Origin: Methanobrevibacter sp.
GTDB taxonomy: Archaea; Methanobacteriota; Methanobacteria; Methanobacteriales; Methanobacteriaceae
DNA: 42,038 nucleotides
Direction of reading: 5' to 3'
Assembly: GCF_017468685.1 (NCBI RefSeq)
Contig: NZ_JAFUHT010000020.1
Span: 1 to 42,038, forward strand
The position numbers and the translations under genes were made by a program. Position 1 is the first letter of the stretch. Each line of letters opens with the position of its first letter. Shown one piece after another: positions 27,801-34,040 of this stretch. Under the pieces are notes generated by a model. That model ran no database searches, was not told the origin of the DNA, and was given only the letters and a program-made list of their open reading frames with translations.

Positions 27801-28161
27801 CAACACCAAAGTGAAAGTTAAAAAATACACTATAACAGCAACCTACAAAGGCATTACAGTCAAAAACACAGTAAAAGTTAAAAACATCATTAAAGCTAAA
27901 AACAAAAAAGTTAAAAAATCCAAGAAAGTTACTAAAGTAGCTATTACCTTATACAAAGTTAACGGAAAATACCTCAAAAAGGTTAAAGTTAAAATCAAAT
28001 TCAGAGGTAAAACCTACAAAGTAAAAACCAACAAGAAAGGAAAAGCTGTCTGGAAAGTCAAAAAATCCATGCTTAAAAAACTTAAAGTTGGTAAAAAATA
28101 CAAATACAGAGTAACTTATGGAAAAGATGTTGTAACTAAAAAATTAACCATTAAAAGATAA
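18802..28161 (+). CDS. Giant adhesin-like surface protein, 3119 residues
   Basis: It begins with a signal peptide (basic MKKSYK, a hydrophobic core, cleavage after VNA near residue 24) and an acidic stretch. Residues about 72-1987 are four tandem units. Each is a right-handed beta-helix region with GGAIYN-type rungs, followed by an Ig-like domain beginning at TSEIKA (or the equivalent) and ending in an IKN-type linker. Residues about 1990-2950 hold further Ig-like repeats of roughly 80-95 residues (openers such as PEFTVE and TYPG). The last 170 residues hold invasin-like strands and are extremely lysine-rich, ending in KKLTIKR. No LPXTG motif or membrane anchor exists, so the basic C terminus may bind the pseudomurein wall by charge. 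Proteins of this type are expanded in Methanobrevibacter and are presumed to attach to hosts, protozoa or bacteria. The ATG has a GAGGT ribosome site. Confidence 0.9.
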   Translation: MKKSYKSILLLFVVMILTMSAVNAAEIDDTSDSVVQAADVDAIDEVATADVDDVVAASDDGAEVLTDVGDKNFTVLQDEINSASGLLEINSNYVRSEGESDIEITKNILLLGDDTHKIDAQSLGGIFKINSGITLTLNNVILVNGNNDNGGAIYNEGTVNIISSELTDNSAKIGGAIYNKGIASISGSTLNGNIAATKGGAVYSEGTLVVSDSSFENNKITTGDSYTDSLVDCNGGGAIYASNDVRVTGSTFTKNTAPHDEEVFSAGGAIYIKETTAIIDDCTFNENSAVYGGAVMFEKFNQDSVAIKDSRFNGNQAWQGGAINGNDLVGSLIITGSNFTANKVTTPNAGSSSPKGGAIMVGTKSYTGIALDVASCNFVENDGGYMGGAIASSPDNTIKVDDSNFTGNKATDLGGAIVTGTGTDLTVSGSTFTDNKVSATGMGGAIFAEPNSKNDISGSTFTNNVDRYPSAIMSYQGTLELADNTFDDSGVFNYGGAITSEIKAIVLNNETLETDDGNVALRARVTDDNDNVIRDSTLQFVINGEKVAAVYDVADGYYKGTYTLPAPGFFTVGITSSKNEDITVKTGKVKNIKGSFSDLQGKINDAGGTLDLTYDFIYTEGIDDGSVEIEEDIIINGNGHTISGSDSVRILNILWADEVTLNNITFIEGSAGYAGAIYSCYTLTINDCTFENNTATEQGGAIYNDGGDLTITNSVFNNNKVSTGDSFTDSQAECNGGGAIYNTGDLFVTGSNFTKNTAPHDTEIFSAGGAIYNKETDDCIVLIDDCTFEENSAVYGGAVMFEKFNQDSVAIKDSRFNGNQAWQGGAINGNDLVGSLIIEGSNFTANKAVTPNAGQSSPCGGAIMVGTKSHTGVALDVAGCKFEDNSAVYMGGAIASSPDNTLKVIDSNFTGNVASALGGAIVTGTGTELTVSDSTFTDNKVGDTGMGGAIFCEPGSTNDISGSTFTNNVDRYPSAIMSYQGTLELADNTFDDNGVFNYAGTITSEIKAVVLNNETVTAYDDTVTLTAKITDDNDNVIRDSTFQFVINGEPVTASYNTVTKLYQATYTLPALGVYPVTITSTKNNDLTIKTGAIKNVKGTFTALNDLIKDANEVNLTGNFTYDAETDGVAFVNGIVIDHALTINGNGYTINGNNVARIFNVVDETTLKNVTLTKGSSVDNGGAIYTTAPLTIIDSVFDDNKITQGSTWAPGAPAAGGAAIFAAAGSSLNVKGTNFTNNAAVKDTYNRFTCGAVYIVNADNVLIDDCLFENNAAVLGGALTVERFSQDTVAVKDSVFNDNIAWQGGAININEYVGKFIITGSNFTTNQASSPDIGDSTPQAGAIMIGPTKVASEISVVDCEFTDNTAPNAGTAILVSDTTITANIDDCNFVSTSGSSSGSTIYTVGTLSLANSTIDATNGWAIVNLGNLALKNNNINKGNARILSFSADSYVGTITSEIKAVVLGNQTVKTAEDKYTLNATLTDDNGNIVYDLNLRFVVNGVTVATQPTFSNGVYVLSDYPITTDYSTYLVTVTSSTDEIIVETGIIENLLVGTFTDLQARINAAGTDLILPYDFTYNEEIDGAALKEGVVISQEITIDGNGTTVSGADLARIFKVNAKTTLKNITLANGSVADNGAAIYATAPLTVENSVFDNNKVTDGTSWRPGYPAAGGAAIYAAPGSSLKVTGTNFTNNVALKDVYNRFTAGAVYISGASALLIEDCLFENNAAVLGGALTVENFAQDSVAVKDSVFNTNTAWQGGAINLNENVDKFIIEGSNFTSNNVIIPNIGSSTPSGGAIAIGTMESKANAVITGCVFTANESPNGGSAVISYNSNDDVKISESEFKDNVGSTTITNVGNMELTNSNITAADGWAIYNVANLKLAGNNIIANNGIYNNANIISTINATLIGGQDINAALGDEVVPTATLTDDNGNVIYDPNFNITINGQELETSYANGLYTATYTIETAGDKVVSTSYTGATVTEGKYIVPKANVTEFSVAVEDIIDGENATVLVTLTGVNDIGLNDTVTVIVNNKEYAITVTDGKGNKTIEGLAHGQYPVVAMLDESANYNNAIDSTVFYVKGTSILTIDEITTAEFGQEIKVNIGLTDGEGNLLTGIVVIDGVNVFVEDGNGIFVIDNQPDVGEYDFTAVYEGDDDYSQSSAEFKVNVTAKVLTDEDVYISIYSDAPDSEDVIAYIGGPAGTYHVTVDGQTVDVEVSYNEEENSTYGTATITGVSKGPQVAAISFDSENYVLDESISTYEFNNVATPEFEVEFDATYPEVKITITGTPGNYTVYMDEDHSVTIEVTGTTATGTISDVAPGTYEEVEVAYEGNDYYSYLYKYYDVTVDPATPEFTVEVVATPVAYPGDVQIKVNASVAGKVTITLDKDYVFDVEAGVTDLTIPGLAVGTYSGKTVHFEADNYASVDKDITFEVTKGTPTINVETVVGKDTYPGTVTVIVTSDVDGTYNITVGTQTTPVPVTNGVGYTTFTNVAASTQNAIVTFIEDASYKQTSADKEFTIAKAAPEFTVEIAETTYPEAVKVTIKGTDGTYHIQGTEIKVTDGQGSGEITGLAAGTYTDVAVTYDANDNYDAASATVNFTVKDAEREFTVTVAVINDTYPGKVNITITGAAGTYNITIGEIKDQITVVTDNASKVISGLSAGDKTLVTVLPADGSYAEITKENTFTINKAAMNPTVIVPEKAEIGENFTVTATAFEGAASVEINGKTYALNENISLPEGTYDVKVIFEGNENVAGTTVEKTINVTKKSVKENALNITVPENSTAPTFSINLTDDATGYLLVDIDGEQYYAPLVNGSASITTAPLAGGNHTVTVTYTGDENYAGFTNTTQLSVESNVTADSALDIPASSETNSPTFSVNLPSDATGYLIVDVDGKKYAAVVENGKASVTVPGLSDGNHNVTVSYSGDSKYPALSKSTTLNVHVPVYAVTQNKNINVRYSASASYRVLITKDGKAVGAGESVTIKFNGKTYTVKTDANGYATLKLNTKVKVKKYTITATYKGITVKNTVKVKNIIKAKNKKVKKSKKVTKVAITLYKVNGKYLKKVKVKIKFRGKTYKVKTNKKGKAVWKVKKSMLKKLKVGKKYKYRVTYGKDVVTKKLTIKR
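19015..20580 (+). repeat. Adhesin internal repeat unit A (522 residues)
   Basis: Starts at NFTVLQDEIN and ends after the first Ig-like domain. Compared with unit B it carries about 19 extra residues in its N-terminal part, consistent with an added beta-helix rung. Confidence 0.75.
20581..22092 (+). repeat. Adhesin internal repeat unit B (504 residues)
   Basis: Starts at GSFSDLQGKI. Long DNA blocks match unit A at a constant offset of 1512 bases, for example 21169 onward against 19657 onward and 21673 onward against 20161 onward, with only scattered third-position changes. Confidence 0.8.
22093..23451 (+). repeat. Adhesin internal repeat unit C (453 residues)
   Basis: Starts at GTFTALNDLI. 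It resembles unit D more than A or B, sharing PAAGGAAI and a YNRFT segment. The shared ATGGCAAGG block is at 22701. Confidence 0.75.
23452..24762 (+). repeat. Adhesin internal repeat unit D (437 residues)
   Basis: Starts at GTFTDLQARI. The block ATGGCAAGG lies at 24063, offset 1362 bases (454 codons) from unit C. It ends after the fourth Ig-like domain, where the sequence changes to unrelated Ig-like repeats. Confidence 0.75.
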
Positions 28162-28197
28162 GGGTTTTTAATCCTTATCCTATTTTTTATTTTTTCA
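28157..28197 (+). terminator. Hairpin plus T-tract at the end of the adhesin gene
   Basis: GATAAGG (28157-28163) and CCTTATC (28173-28179) form a perfect 7-bp inverted repeat with the TAA stop codon inside the left arm. T-rich sequence follows to about 28197. Confidence 0.7.
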
Positions 28198-28525
28198 TAC
28201 ATACCTACCAAAACCAAACACCGGATTATCTCACACCAATCATTTAAAACAAATAATCGACTGATTATTTATACATCATTAGATATTTTTCTTTGTTTAA
28301 TCAATCATCATTATAATTAAAACATACTTATTTTCAATCCTGTTTTTCACCATATTCAAGCCAAACTAAATATTGATTTAAATGCGTAAAATTACTATCT
28401 AATGCTAATATTTACTTTAAATAAAACATAGACTTATATACTGTGCAATTTAACATAATACTGTCTGGACAAATTGAAATTTTCATGGCCAGGAAATATA
28501 AATCAATTAAAAGGTGTGTGTTTTA
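28198..28525. other. Intergenic region between adhesin and Rpn-like gene
   Basis: No ORF or RNA gene was recognised. A perfect hairpin lies at 28251-28270, and a plus-strand TATA-like CTTATATAC near 28433-28441 precedes the Rpn-like gene by about 85 bases. Most of the rest is AT-rich but less so than other gaps, with C-rich pieces (about 28201-28245) of unknown meaning. Confidence 0.5.
28251..28270. repeat. Perfect 8-bp inverted repeat (hairpin)
   Basis: AAATAATC (28251-28258), a 4-base loop GACT, and GATTATTT (28263-28270). It is not followed by a T-tract, so it is not an obvious terminator. It may be a regulator site, an RNA structure or a scar. Confidence 0.45.
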
Positions 28526-29389
28526 GTGACTAAAGATTTTGCGGGTCAGGATGATGCCTACAAATATATCATCAAAACCCTAAATGTCAGATTCTTTCAG
28601 AGGTTAGGCTATGATGCGCAAAAAGTCGTTTTTCTAAACGTTGAACAGATTCCAATAGGGCCTGATCAAAAGTTCATGGACATATTGGCAAGGATTGATG
28701 ATGAATATAAGGCAAACATTGAACTTCAATCCACACCTGTATATGATCCAAAAATGCTTGACTTCTACAAATACAGGATATATTCTCAATCAGAAGAATT
28801 CAGCGGATTTAAAACAACTATATTGGCAACGTATCCTCCAACACAAGGTATAGTGCAAAAAGAAATGGATGATAACCTAAATTTCCATCCAAAATTCTTC
28901 TACACCAAAAATCTGAAAGCAACCGAAATCATTAATAAAGTCAAAACTAAAAATGATAATAACGAACCACTCAGTGATGCTGAAGCAATAGATTTAATAA
29001 TTGCGCCAGATACAGACCATGAATACGATATAAAAGAACTGATGAAGATAACATCGAATCTATTGGCTAATGCAGTGATACCTGATGCAGAGTTTCATTT
29101 TAAATTAGTTAAATGTCAAAGGAAAATGCTTCAAAGATTTTTCAATAAAGATGAAAGAAAGGAGATTGAGAAAATGATAAATTTCAAAGCAGAAGATTAT
29201 GGTATTGAGCCTAATGTTACTGGTATTGAAGAGGAGATTAATTTGGCTTATCTTGACGGTCAAAGAGAAGCTAAATTTGAAAATGCCAAAAAATTAATTG
29301 AATTGGGTGTTGATGAGGAAATCATTGCTAAAGGTATTGGTCTTGATTTGGAAGATGTAATGAAATTAAAAGAAGAATTAAATGATTAG
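28526..29389 (+). CDS. Rpn-like PD-(D/E)XK nuclease-family protein
   Basis: A 287-residue protein of the Rpn / putative-transposase group (recombination-promoting nuclease). The N-terminal domain runs from FAGQDDAYKYIIKTL. It then has the nuclease core, with D in DQKFMDILARIDDEY and the E-x-Q pair in ANIELQST, which fits the family's D-ExQ type active site. The C-terminal part is helical and charged and ends in a small repeated motif (LIELGVDEEIIAKG, then LEDVMKLKEEL) seen in many relatives. The start is the GTG at 28526 with an AGGTG ribosome site at 28512-28516. The upstream GTG at 28514 belongs to that site. Rpn proteins cut DNA and may aid recombination or phage defence. There are no mobile-element ends here. 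Confidence 0.8.
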   Translation: MTKDFAGQDDAYKYIIKTLNVRFFQRLGYDAQKVVFLNVEQIPIGPDQKFMDILARIDDEYKANIELQSTPVYDPKMLDFYKYRIYSQSEEFSGFKTTILATYPPTQGIVQKEMDDNLNFHPKFFYTKNLKATEIINKVKTKNDNNEPLSDAEAIDLIIAPDTDHEYDIKELMKITSNLLANAVIPDAEFHFKLVKCQRKMLQRFFNKDERKEIEKMINFKAEDYGIEPNVTGIEEEINLAYLDGQREAKFENAKKLIELGVDEEIIAKGIGLDLEDVMKLKEELND

Positions 29390-29417
29390 TTTTTAATCAT
29401 TTTTTCTATCTTTTTTT
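29381..29417 (+). terminator. Hairpin plus T-tract at the end of the Rpn-like gene
   Basis: AATGATT (29381-29387) and AATCATT (29395-29401) form a perfect 7-bp inverted repeat. The TAG stop codon lies at the left edge of the 7-base loop, and a T-rich run follows. Confidence 0.7.
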
Positions 29418-29563
29418 AGCTGCTTCATTTTAAGACCATATTATCGATTTAAGAAATTATAAAATTTAAATCTGAGATAAATTTCTAATCAAATTTTTTC
29501 AAATTAACTATTTTTATATAATATTAAAATCAAAAATTTAATCATTAATATATTGGTGATTAA

Positions 29564-31387
29564 ATGAGAATACTTCTTATTCATTCTGATTATTTAAACT
29601 ACAATGTGAAAAAGCAGACACCTGTAGCTGAAGAAATCGAAGAGGCAAAAAAAGCAGGCTCATTTGATGATTCTTTAGTAGTATTTACAGCTGTTGAAAA
29701 AGACGATGAAAATAATCCAGAAGGTATTGTTAAAAACTTAGTTAAAGAAGTTATCAAAACTAATGAACAGGTTAAAGCAGAAAATATAGTTTTATATCCA
29801 TATGCTCACTTGTCTTCATCATTAAGTTCTCCAAAAGTTGCCGTTCAAATCTTAAAAGATGCTGAACAGGCATTAATTGATGAAAACTTAACTGTTCAAA
29901 GAGTACCTTTCGGATGGTATAAGGCATTTGAAATATCCTGTAAAGGACACCCTCTAAGTGAGCTTTCAAGAACAATCACAGCCGATGAGGAAGAGGAAAA
30001 AGTCGAAAGAAAACCTTCCACTTGGCATATTCTTGAAGGAGACAAGATTACTGAAATCGATGATTTCAAATTCGAAAACCATGCCTTCAAGCAACTTGTT
30101 GACTATGAATTAGGCCAAGGAGCATCTGATGAAGGCGAACCACCTCACGTTAAACTGATGAGGGAAAAGGAAATCTGTGACTATGAACCCGCTTCTGATG
30201 TAGGAAACCTCAGATGGTATCCTAAAGGTAAATTAATAAGAGATTTGCTTTCAGATTACGTTTATGACCTCACTGTTGATCGTGGAGCAATGCCTGTTGA
30301 AACCCCAATCTTTTATGATTTGGACAATCCTGCAATCTATGAGCATGCTTACAAGTTCGGTGAAAGGCAGTACAGAACCGACACCAAAAAGAATCTGATG
30401 CTTAGATTTGCAGCATGTTTCGGTGCATTCAGATTAATGAGCGATTCCTATTTAACCTGGAAAAACTTCCCGGCTAAAATCTTTGAGCTGACCAGATACA
30501 GTTTCCGTTATGAGAAAAAAGGAGAAGTTGTCGGACTTAAAAGATTAAGGGCATTTACAATGCCAGACTGCCACTCCTTCTGTACTGATGTTCGCTCATC
30601 ACTTGAGGAATTCTCCCAGCAGACTGACATGTGTATGCAAACCGGTGAAGACTTGAATTTAGATTTCGAAGTGATTTTCAGAGCAACCCAGGACTTCTTT
30701 GAAGAAAACGAGCAGTGGATGTATGAAATCGCTCGTAAATTCGAAAAACCAATTTTATTAGAAATCTTACCTGAAAGACACCACTACTGGGTATGTAAAA
30801 TCGACCTTGCAAATATTGACGCATTAGGCCGTCCGATTGAAAACCCTACTGTACAGATTGACGTTGAAAGCGGTAAAAGATTCGATATTACTTATTTAGG
30901 AGAGGACGGCAAACAGCACAATCCTACAATCCTTCACACTTCCCCAACTGGAAGTATCGAAAGGGTATTATGTGCAATGCTTGAAAAGACTGCCATTGAA
31001 ATCAACGAGAAAGCTCCAATGCTTCCAACCTGGTTAAGTCCGATTCAGGCAAGAATTTTAACAATATCAGAAACCCACAAGGAATTTGCAGAGGAATTAT
31101 ACGAAAAAATCAATGCCTCAAACATCCGTGTGGACATCGATGACAGGGATGAAAGTGTAGGTAAAAAAATCCGTAATGCATCAAAAGAATGGATACCATA
31201 CATTTTTGTTGTTGGAGATAAGGAAGCTGAAACCGGTAAGTTCCAAGTGACTGTCAGGGAAACAGGTGAAAAAGTTGACATGACAGTGGATGAACTCATC
31301 AGTGAAATTAACGCTAAATGTGAAGGAAAACCTTTCAGAAGATTACCTTTACCAAAGGATATCTCAAGAAGGATTAACTTCCAATAA
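29564..31387 (+). CDS. thrS: Threonyl-tRNA synthetase, archaeal type
   Basis: A 607-residue class-II synthetase that charges tRNA-Thr in the cytoplasm. The first 140 residues ([16 protein letters not shown] onward) are the archaeal editing domain, related to D-aminoacyl-tRNA deacylase, which removes serine. The catalytic core has motif 2 (RYSFRYEK at 311-318) and motif 3 (SPTGSIERV near 460). The zinc ligands are visible as C285, H337 and H458, spaced as in known enzymes. The C-terminal anticodon-binding domain starts near residue 490 ([12 protein letters not shown]). The start has a GGTGAT ribosome site. The gene may share transcription with fae-hps downstream, because no hairpin terminator separates them. 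Confidence 0.97.
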   Translation: MRILLIHSDYLNYNVKKQTPVAEEIEEAKKAGSFDDSLVVFTAVEKDDENNPEGIVKNLVKEVIKTNEQVKAENIVLYPYAHLSSSLSSPKVAVQILKDAEQALIDENLTVQRVPFGWYKAFEISCKGHPLSELSRTITADEEEEKVERKPSTWHILEGDKITEIDDFKFENHAFKQLVDYELGQGASDEGEPPHVKLMREKEICDYEPASDVGNLRWYPKGKLIRDLLSDYVYDLTVDRGAMPVETPIFYDLDNPAIYEHAYKFGERQYRTDTKKNLMLRFAACFGAFRLMSDSYLTWKNFPAKIFELTRYSFRYEKKGEVVGLKRLRAFTMPDCHSFCTDVRSSLEEFSQQTDMCMQTGEDLNLDFEVIFRATQDFFEENEQWMYEIARKFEKPILLEILPERHHYWVCKIDLANIDALGRPIENPTVQIDVESGKRFDITYLGEDGKQHNPTILHTSPTGSIERVLCAMLEKTAIEINEKAPMLPTWLSPIQARILTISETHKEFAEELYEKINASNIRVDIDDRDESVGKKIRNASKEWIPYIFVVGDKEAETGKFQVTVRETGEKVDMTVDELISEINAKCEGKPFRRLPLPKDISRRINFQ

Positions 31388-31431
31388 TTTAATTACAAAT
31401 AAAATTTATAGTATAATATGGAGGAAATTTA

Positions 31432-32679
31432 ATGGACCCAATGTATAGAATAGGAGAAGCTCTTATTGGAGACGGCCCTGAATTAGCACACGTTGACTTA
31501 TTAATCGGTGATAAGTTCGGACCAGTCGGTCAAGCTTTCGCTAATGGTTTATCAAACCTTTCCGTAGGCCACACTCCACTAACAAGTGTAATTAGACCTA
31601 ATTTAATGACCAAGCCAGCTACTTTAATTATTCCTAAAGTAACTGTCGGTGATTTAGATGACGCAAGTAAAATTTTCGGACCTGCACAAACAGCAGTTGC
31701 AAGAGCAGTTGCAGATGCAGTTGAAGATGGATACATCCCAAAAGATATTGTAGAAGACATTGTAATCAATGTAAGCGTATTCATCGACCCTTCAGCTGAA
31801 GATTACAGAAAAATTTATCAATACAACTATGGAGCAACCAAATTAGCTATCAGAAGAGCAATGGCAGGTTACCCAGACATTGAAAAAGTGCTTGCAGAAA
31901 AAGACCGTGGAACTCACCCAATCATGGGATTCAAAGTCAAAAAACTCTGGAGCCCACCATACTTGCAAGTTGCACTTGACCTTGACAATGAAGCTGCAAT
32001 GGAAAGAATCATCAATGACTTACCGGACAACGACAGGATCTTGCTTGAAGCAGGTACTCCACTCGTTAAAAAATTCGGTGTTGGAATTATCGGAAAAATC
32101 AGAGCTTTACGCCCAGATGCATTCATCATTGCTGATTTGAAAACTTTAGACGTAGGTCGTGTAGAAGTTAAGATGGCAGCAGATGAAACAGCTGATGCAG
32201 TAGCTATTTCCGGTCTCGGTACCATTGAATCCATTGCAAAAGCAATTCACGAAACCCAAAAACAAGGTATCTATTCCATCCTTGATATGATGAATGTCAA
32301 AGGATTTGAAGAAAAACTGGCTCAACTTCCAGATGACTTGAAACCTGACATCGTATTGTTACACAGAAACGTTGATATGGAATCCTACAGAGCAGAACAC
32401 GGTGAAGACACCAGTGACATGACCGAATGGGGTAACATTAAAGATATTAAAGCGACCCTCGGTGAAAAAGGACTCATTGCCGTTGCTGGAGGAATCAAAC
32501 CTAACAATGTTGAAGAAGCAATCACTAAAGGTGCAAACATCATCATTGCAGGTAGATACATCATCGGTTCAAGAGATGTAAGAAGAGCTGCACAAGACTT
32601 CTTAGAACACTTTGACCCAGATCCAGACAACATGAGACTTGCAATGGATGAAGACGAAAACATTGATGTGAAAGAGTAA
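31432..32679 (+). CDS. fae-hps: Bifunctional formaldehyde-activating enzyme / 3-hexulose-6-phosphate synthase
   Basis: A 415-residue archaeal fusion. Residues 1-160 are Fae, which joins formaldehyde to tetrahydromethanopterin; the active-site histidine is H20 in [17 protein letters not shown]. From about residue 165 follows Hps, an aldolase-type TIM barrel with [25 protein letters not shown] and a phosphate-binding end VAGGIKPNN. In methanogens that lack the oxidative pentose pathway, the Hps part makes ribulose 5-phosphate from hexulose 6-phosphate, and the released formaldehyde is captured by Fae. The start has a GGAGG ribosome site. A 9-bp hairpin with T-tract marks the end. Confidence 0.96.
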   Translation: MDPMYRIGEALIGDGPELAHVDLLIGDKFGPVGQAFANGLSNLSVGHTPLTSVIRPNLMTKPATLIIPKVTVGDLDDASKIFGPAQTAVARAVADAVEDGYIPKDIVEDIVINVSVFIDPSAEDYRKIYQYNYGATKLAIRRAMAGYPDIEKVLAEKDRGTHPIMGFKVKKLWSPPYLQVALDLDNEAAMERIINDLPDNDRILLEAGTPLVKKFGVGIIGKIRALRPDAFIIADLKTLDVGRVEVKMAADETADAVAISGLGTIESIAKAIHETQKQGIYSILDMMNVKGFEEKLAQLPDDLKPDIVLLHRNVDMESYRAEHGEDTSDMTEWGNIKDIKATLGEKGLIAVAGGIKPNNVEEAITKGANIIIAGRYIIGSRDVRRAAQDFLEHFDPDPDNMRLAMDEDENIDVKE

Positions 32680-32716
32680 ATTAGATTAATTTCTAATTTA
32701 CAATCTATTTTTTTTT
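32677..32716 (+). terminator. Hairpin plus T-tract at the end of fae-hps
   Basis: TAAATTAGA (32677-32685) and TCTAATTTA (32692-32700) form a perfect 9-bp inverted repeat with a 6-base loop. The stop codon TAA is the first codon of the left arm, and a run of Ts follows at 32708-32716. Confidence 0.72.
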
Positions 32717-32732
32717 AAAAGGAGTATTTTTT

Positions 32733-33014
32733 ATGGGATTTTGTAATTCATGCGGACAGCCAATTATAAAAGAAGACTATGGAACAAATAAGGATGGCAG
32801 TTTAAATCCTGACTATTGTAAAGACTGTTTTCAAGATGGGGAGTTCACCGAACCGGATATTACATTACAGGAGATGATTGTTCGCAAAACTAAAGAGATG
32901 ATGGAGAAAAATCCTGACCTTGCAGAAACTCAAGCGACTGGAATCACTGCAATGTTCATTCCAGGATTAAAAAGATGGAATCCAGAGTTTCAAGATGATT
33001 ATAAAACTCTTTAG
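32733..33014 (+). CDS. Small zinc-ribbon protein
   Basis: A 93-residue protein. Its N-terminal half is a four-cysteine ribbon of the putative zinc ribbon type: CNSCGQPI (C4, C7) and, after KDGSLNPDY, CKDCF. The C-terminal half is helical (ITLQEMIVRKTKEMMEKNP) and ends with LKRWN. Stand-alone members of this family are usually annotated only as zinc-ribbon proteins, and the function is unknown. The ribosome site AAGGAG precedes the ATG. Its TAG interlocks with the stop codon of the convergent coiled-coil gene. Confidence 0.8.
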   Translation: MGFCNSCGQPIIKEDYGTNKDGSLNPDYCKDCFQDGEFTEPDITLQEMIVRKTKEMMEKNPDLAETQATGITAMFIPGLKRWNPEFQDDYKTL

Positions 33015-33862
33015 GATCTGGATAACATAAATTCTTTAACTTTATTGGCTATGAACTCATCATGAGTTTGATTAGTTTTTATATTATATAATTCTTCTTG
33101 AAGGTCGTTGAATTTATCAACTAAATCATTATATTCGCCTAAAAGTGAATCATAATCTTTTTCTAGTCCTTCATTTAGCTCATAAATTTCAGCATAGCTG
33201 GTTTTGGTGTTGAGGTTTTCCTGTTTTAGATGGTCGTATTTAGTGGAAACGCTATTGTAGCTTTCTTTTAGGGAATGATGTTCCTCCTTGATGTTGGAAC
33301 ATTTTGTTTTGAGGTTTTTGTTTTCTTCCTTGATGCTTGAATATTTGGTTTTCAGGTTTTCGTTTTCGGTTTTGATGTTGACGAACTTGGTTTTGAGGTT
33401 TTCGTTTTCTATAATCAATTTGGAATGCTTGTCTTTTATTGTTTCATTTTCCTTTTTAAGAGAGTCAATGTTGTCTTGATGTAAATGTTCATATTTACTT
33501 TCCATTTCATTTAATGCTTTAGTTTTGCGTTCAATTTCAGCTTTAAGTTCATCAATTTCCTTTTCAAATTCCAAATTAGATGCCGCACTGGTGTTTTCAA
33601 GTTCTTCTTCCAATTTTTTCACTTCCTCAACATATAAATAATTAGCTACTTTTAAAGTTTCTAATTCTTCCTCTCTATTTTTAAATTCTTCGATTTCGGA
33701 GTTTGGGATAATTAAGACTTCTTCTTTATTTTCATAGATGTCTTCATTTTTCGGCACGGTAATTTGTATCTGTTCGGCGGTGTATTTTTTTCGCTCACCA
33801 TTTTTCAGTGTTCTATTGTACTCTCTTGAATATTTCTTTACAATGCCATTCCCATATCTCAT
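33011..33862 (-). CDS. Long coiled-coil protein with small N-terminal domain
   Basis: A 283-residue protein. Residues 1-60 form a short, probably beta-rich domain (GNGIVKKYSREYNRTLKNGE, then QIQITVPKNEDIYENKEEVL). Residues about 57-270 are a continuous coiled coil. Its centre contains at least three 14-residue repeats of the form ENLKTKFVNIKTEN, visible in the DNA as 42-base repeats around 33290-33420. There is no membrane segment or signal peptide, so it should be cytoplasmic. Coiled coils of this length act as spacers, scaffolds or DNA-associated proteins. I do not recognise the family. The ribosome site AGGGGAA precedes the ATG on the minus strand. Confidence 0.75.
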   Translation of the reverse strand: MRYGNGIVKKYSREYNRTLKNGERKKYTAEQIQITVPKNEDIYENKEEVLIIPNSEIEEFKNREEELETLKVANYLYVEEVKKLEEELENTSAASNLEFEKEIDELKAEIERKTKALNEMESKYEHLHQDNIDSLKKENETIKDKHSKLIIENENLKTKFVNIKTENENLKTKYSSIKEENKNLKTKCSNIKEEHHSLKESYNSVSTKYDHLKQENLNTKTSYAEIYELNEGLEKDYDSLLGEYNDLVDKFNDLQEELYNIKTNQTHDEFIANKVKEFMLSRS

Positions 33863-34040
33863 ATTATTCCCCTATTTACTAATATTATAATTTTGGTTTT
33901 TAGATTTAATAAATATTATGTACTCATTAGATTTTTTTATTACGTTTTCCTATAAAATTCCCAGATTAGTAATACTTTAATTAACTTTATTAATATTAAA
34001 TATTATAAATATTTATTATTATTAAAATTTAAGGGATAAA

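Noticed and set aside
28526-29389. Rpn-like gene as an insertion sequence transposase
   Set aside because: No terminal inverted repeats or target duplications are visible around the gene.
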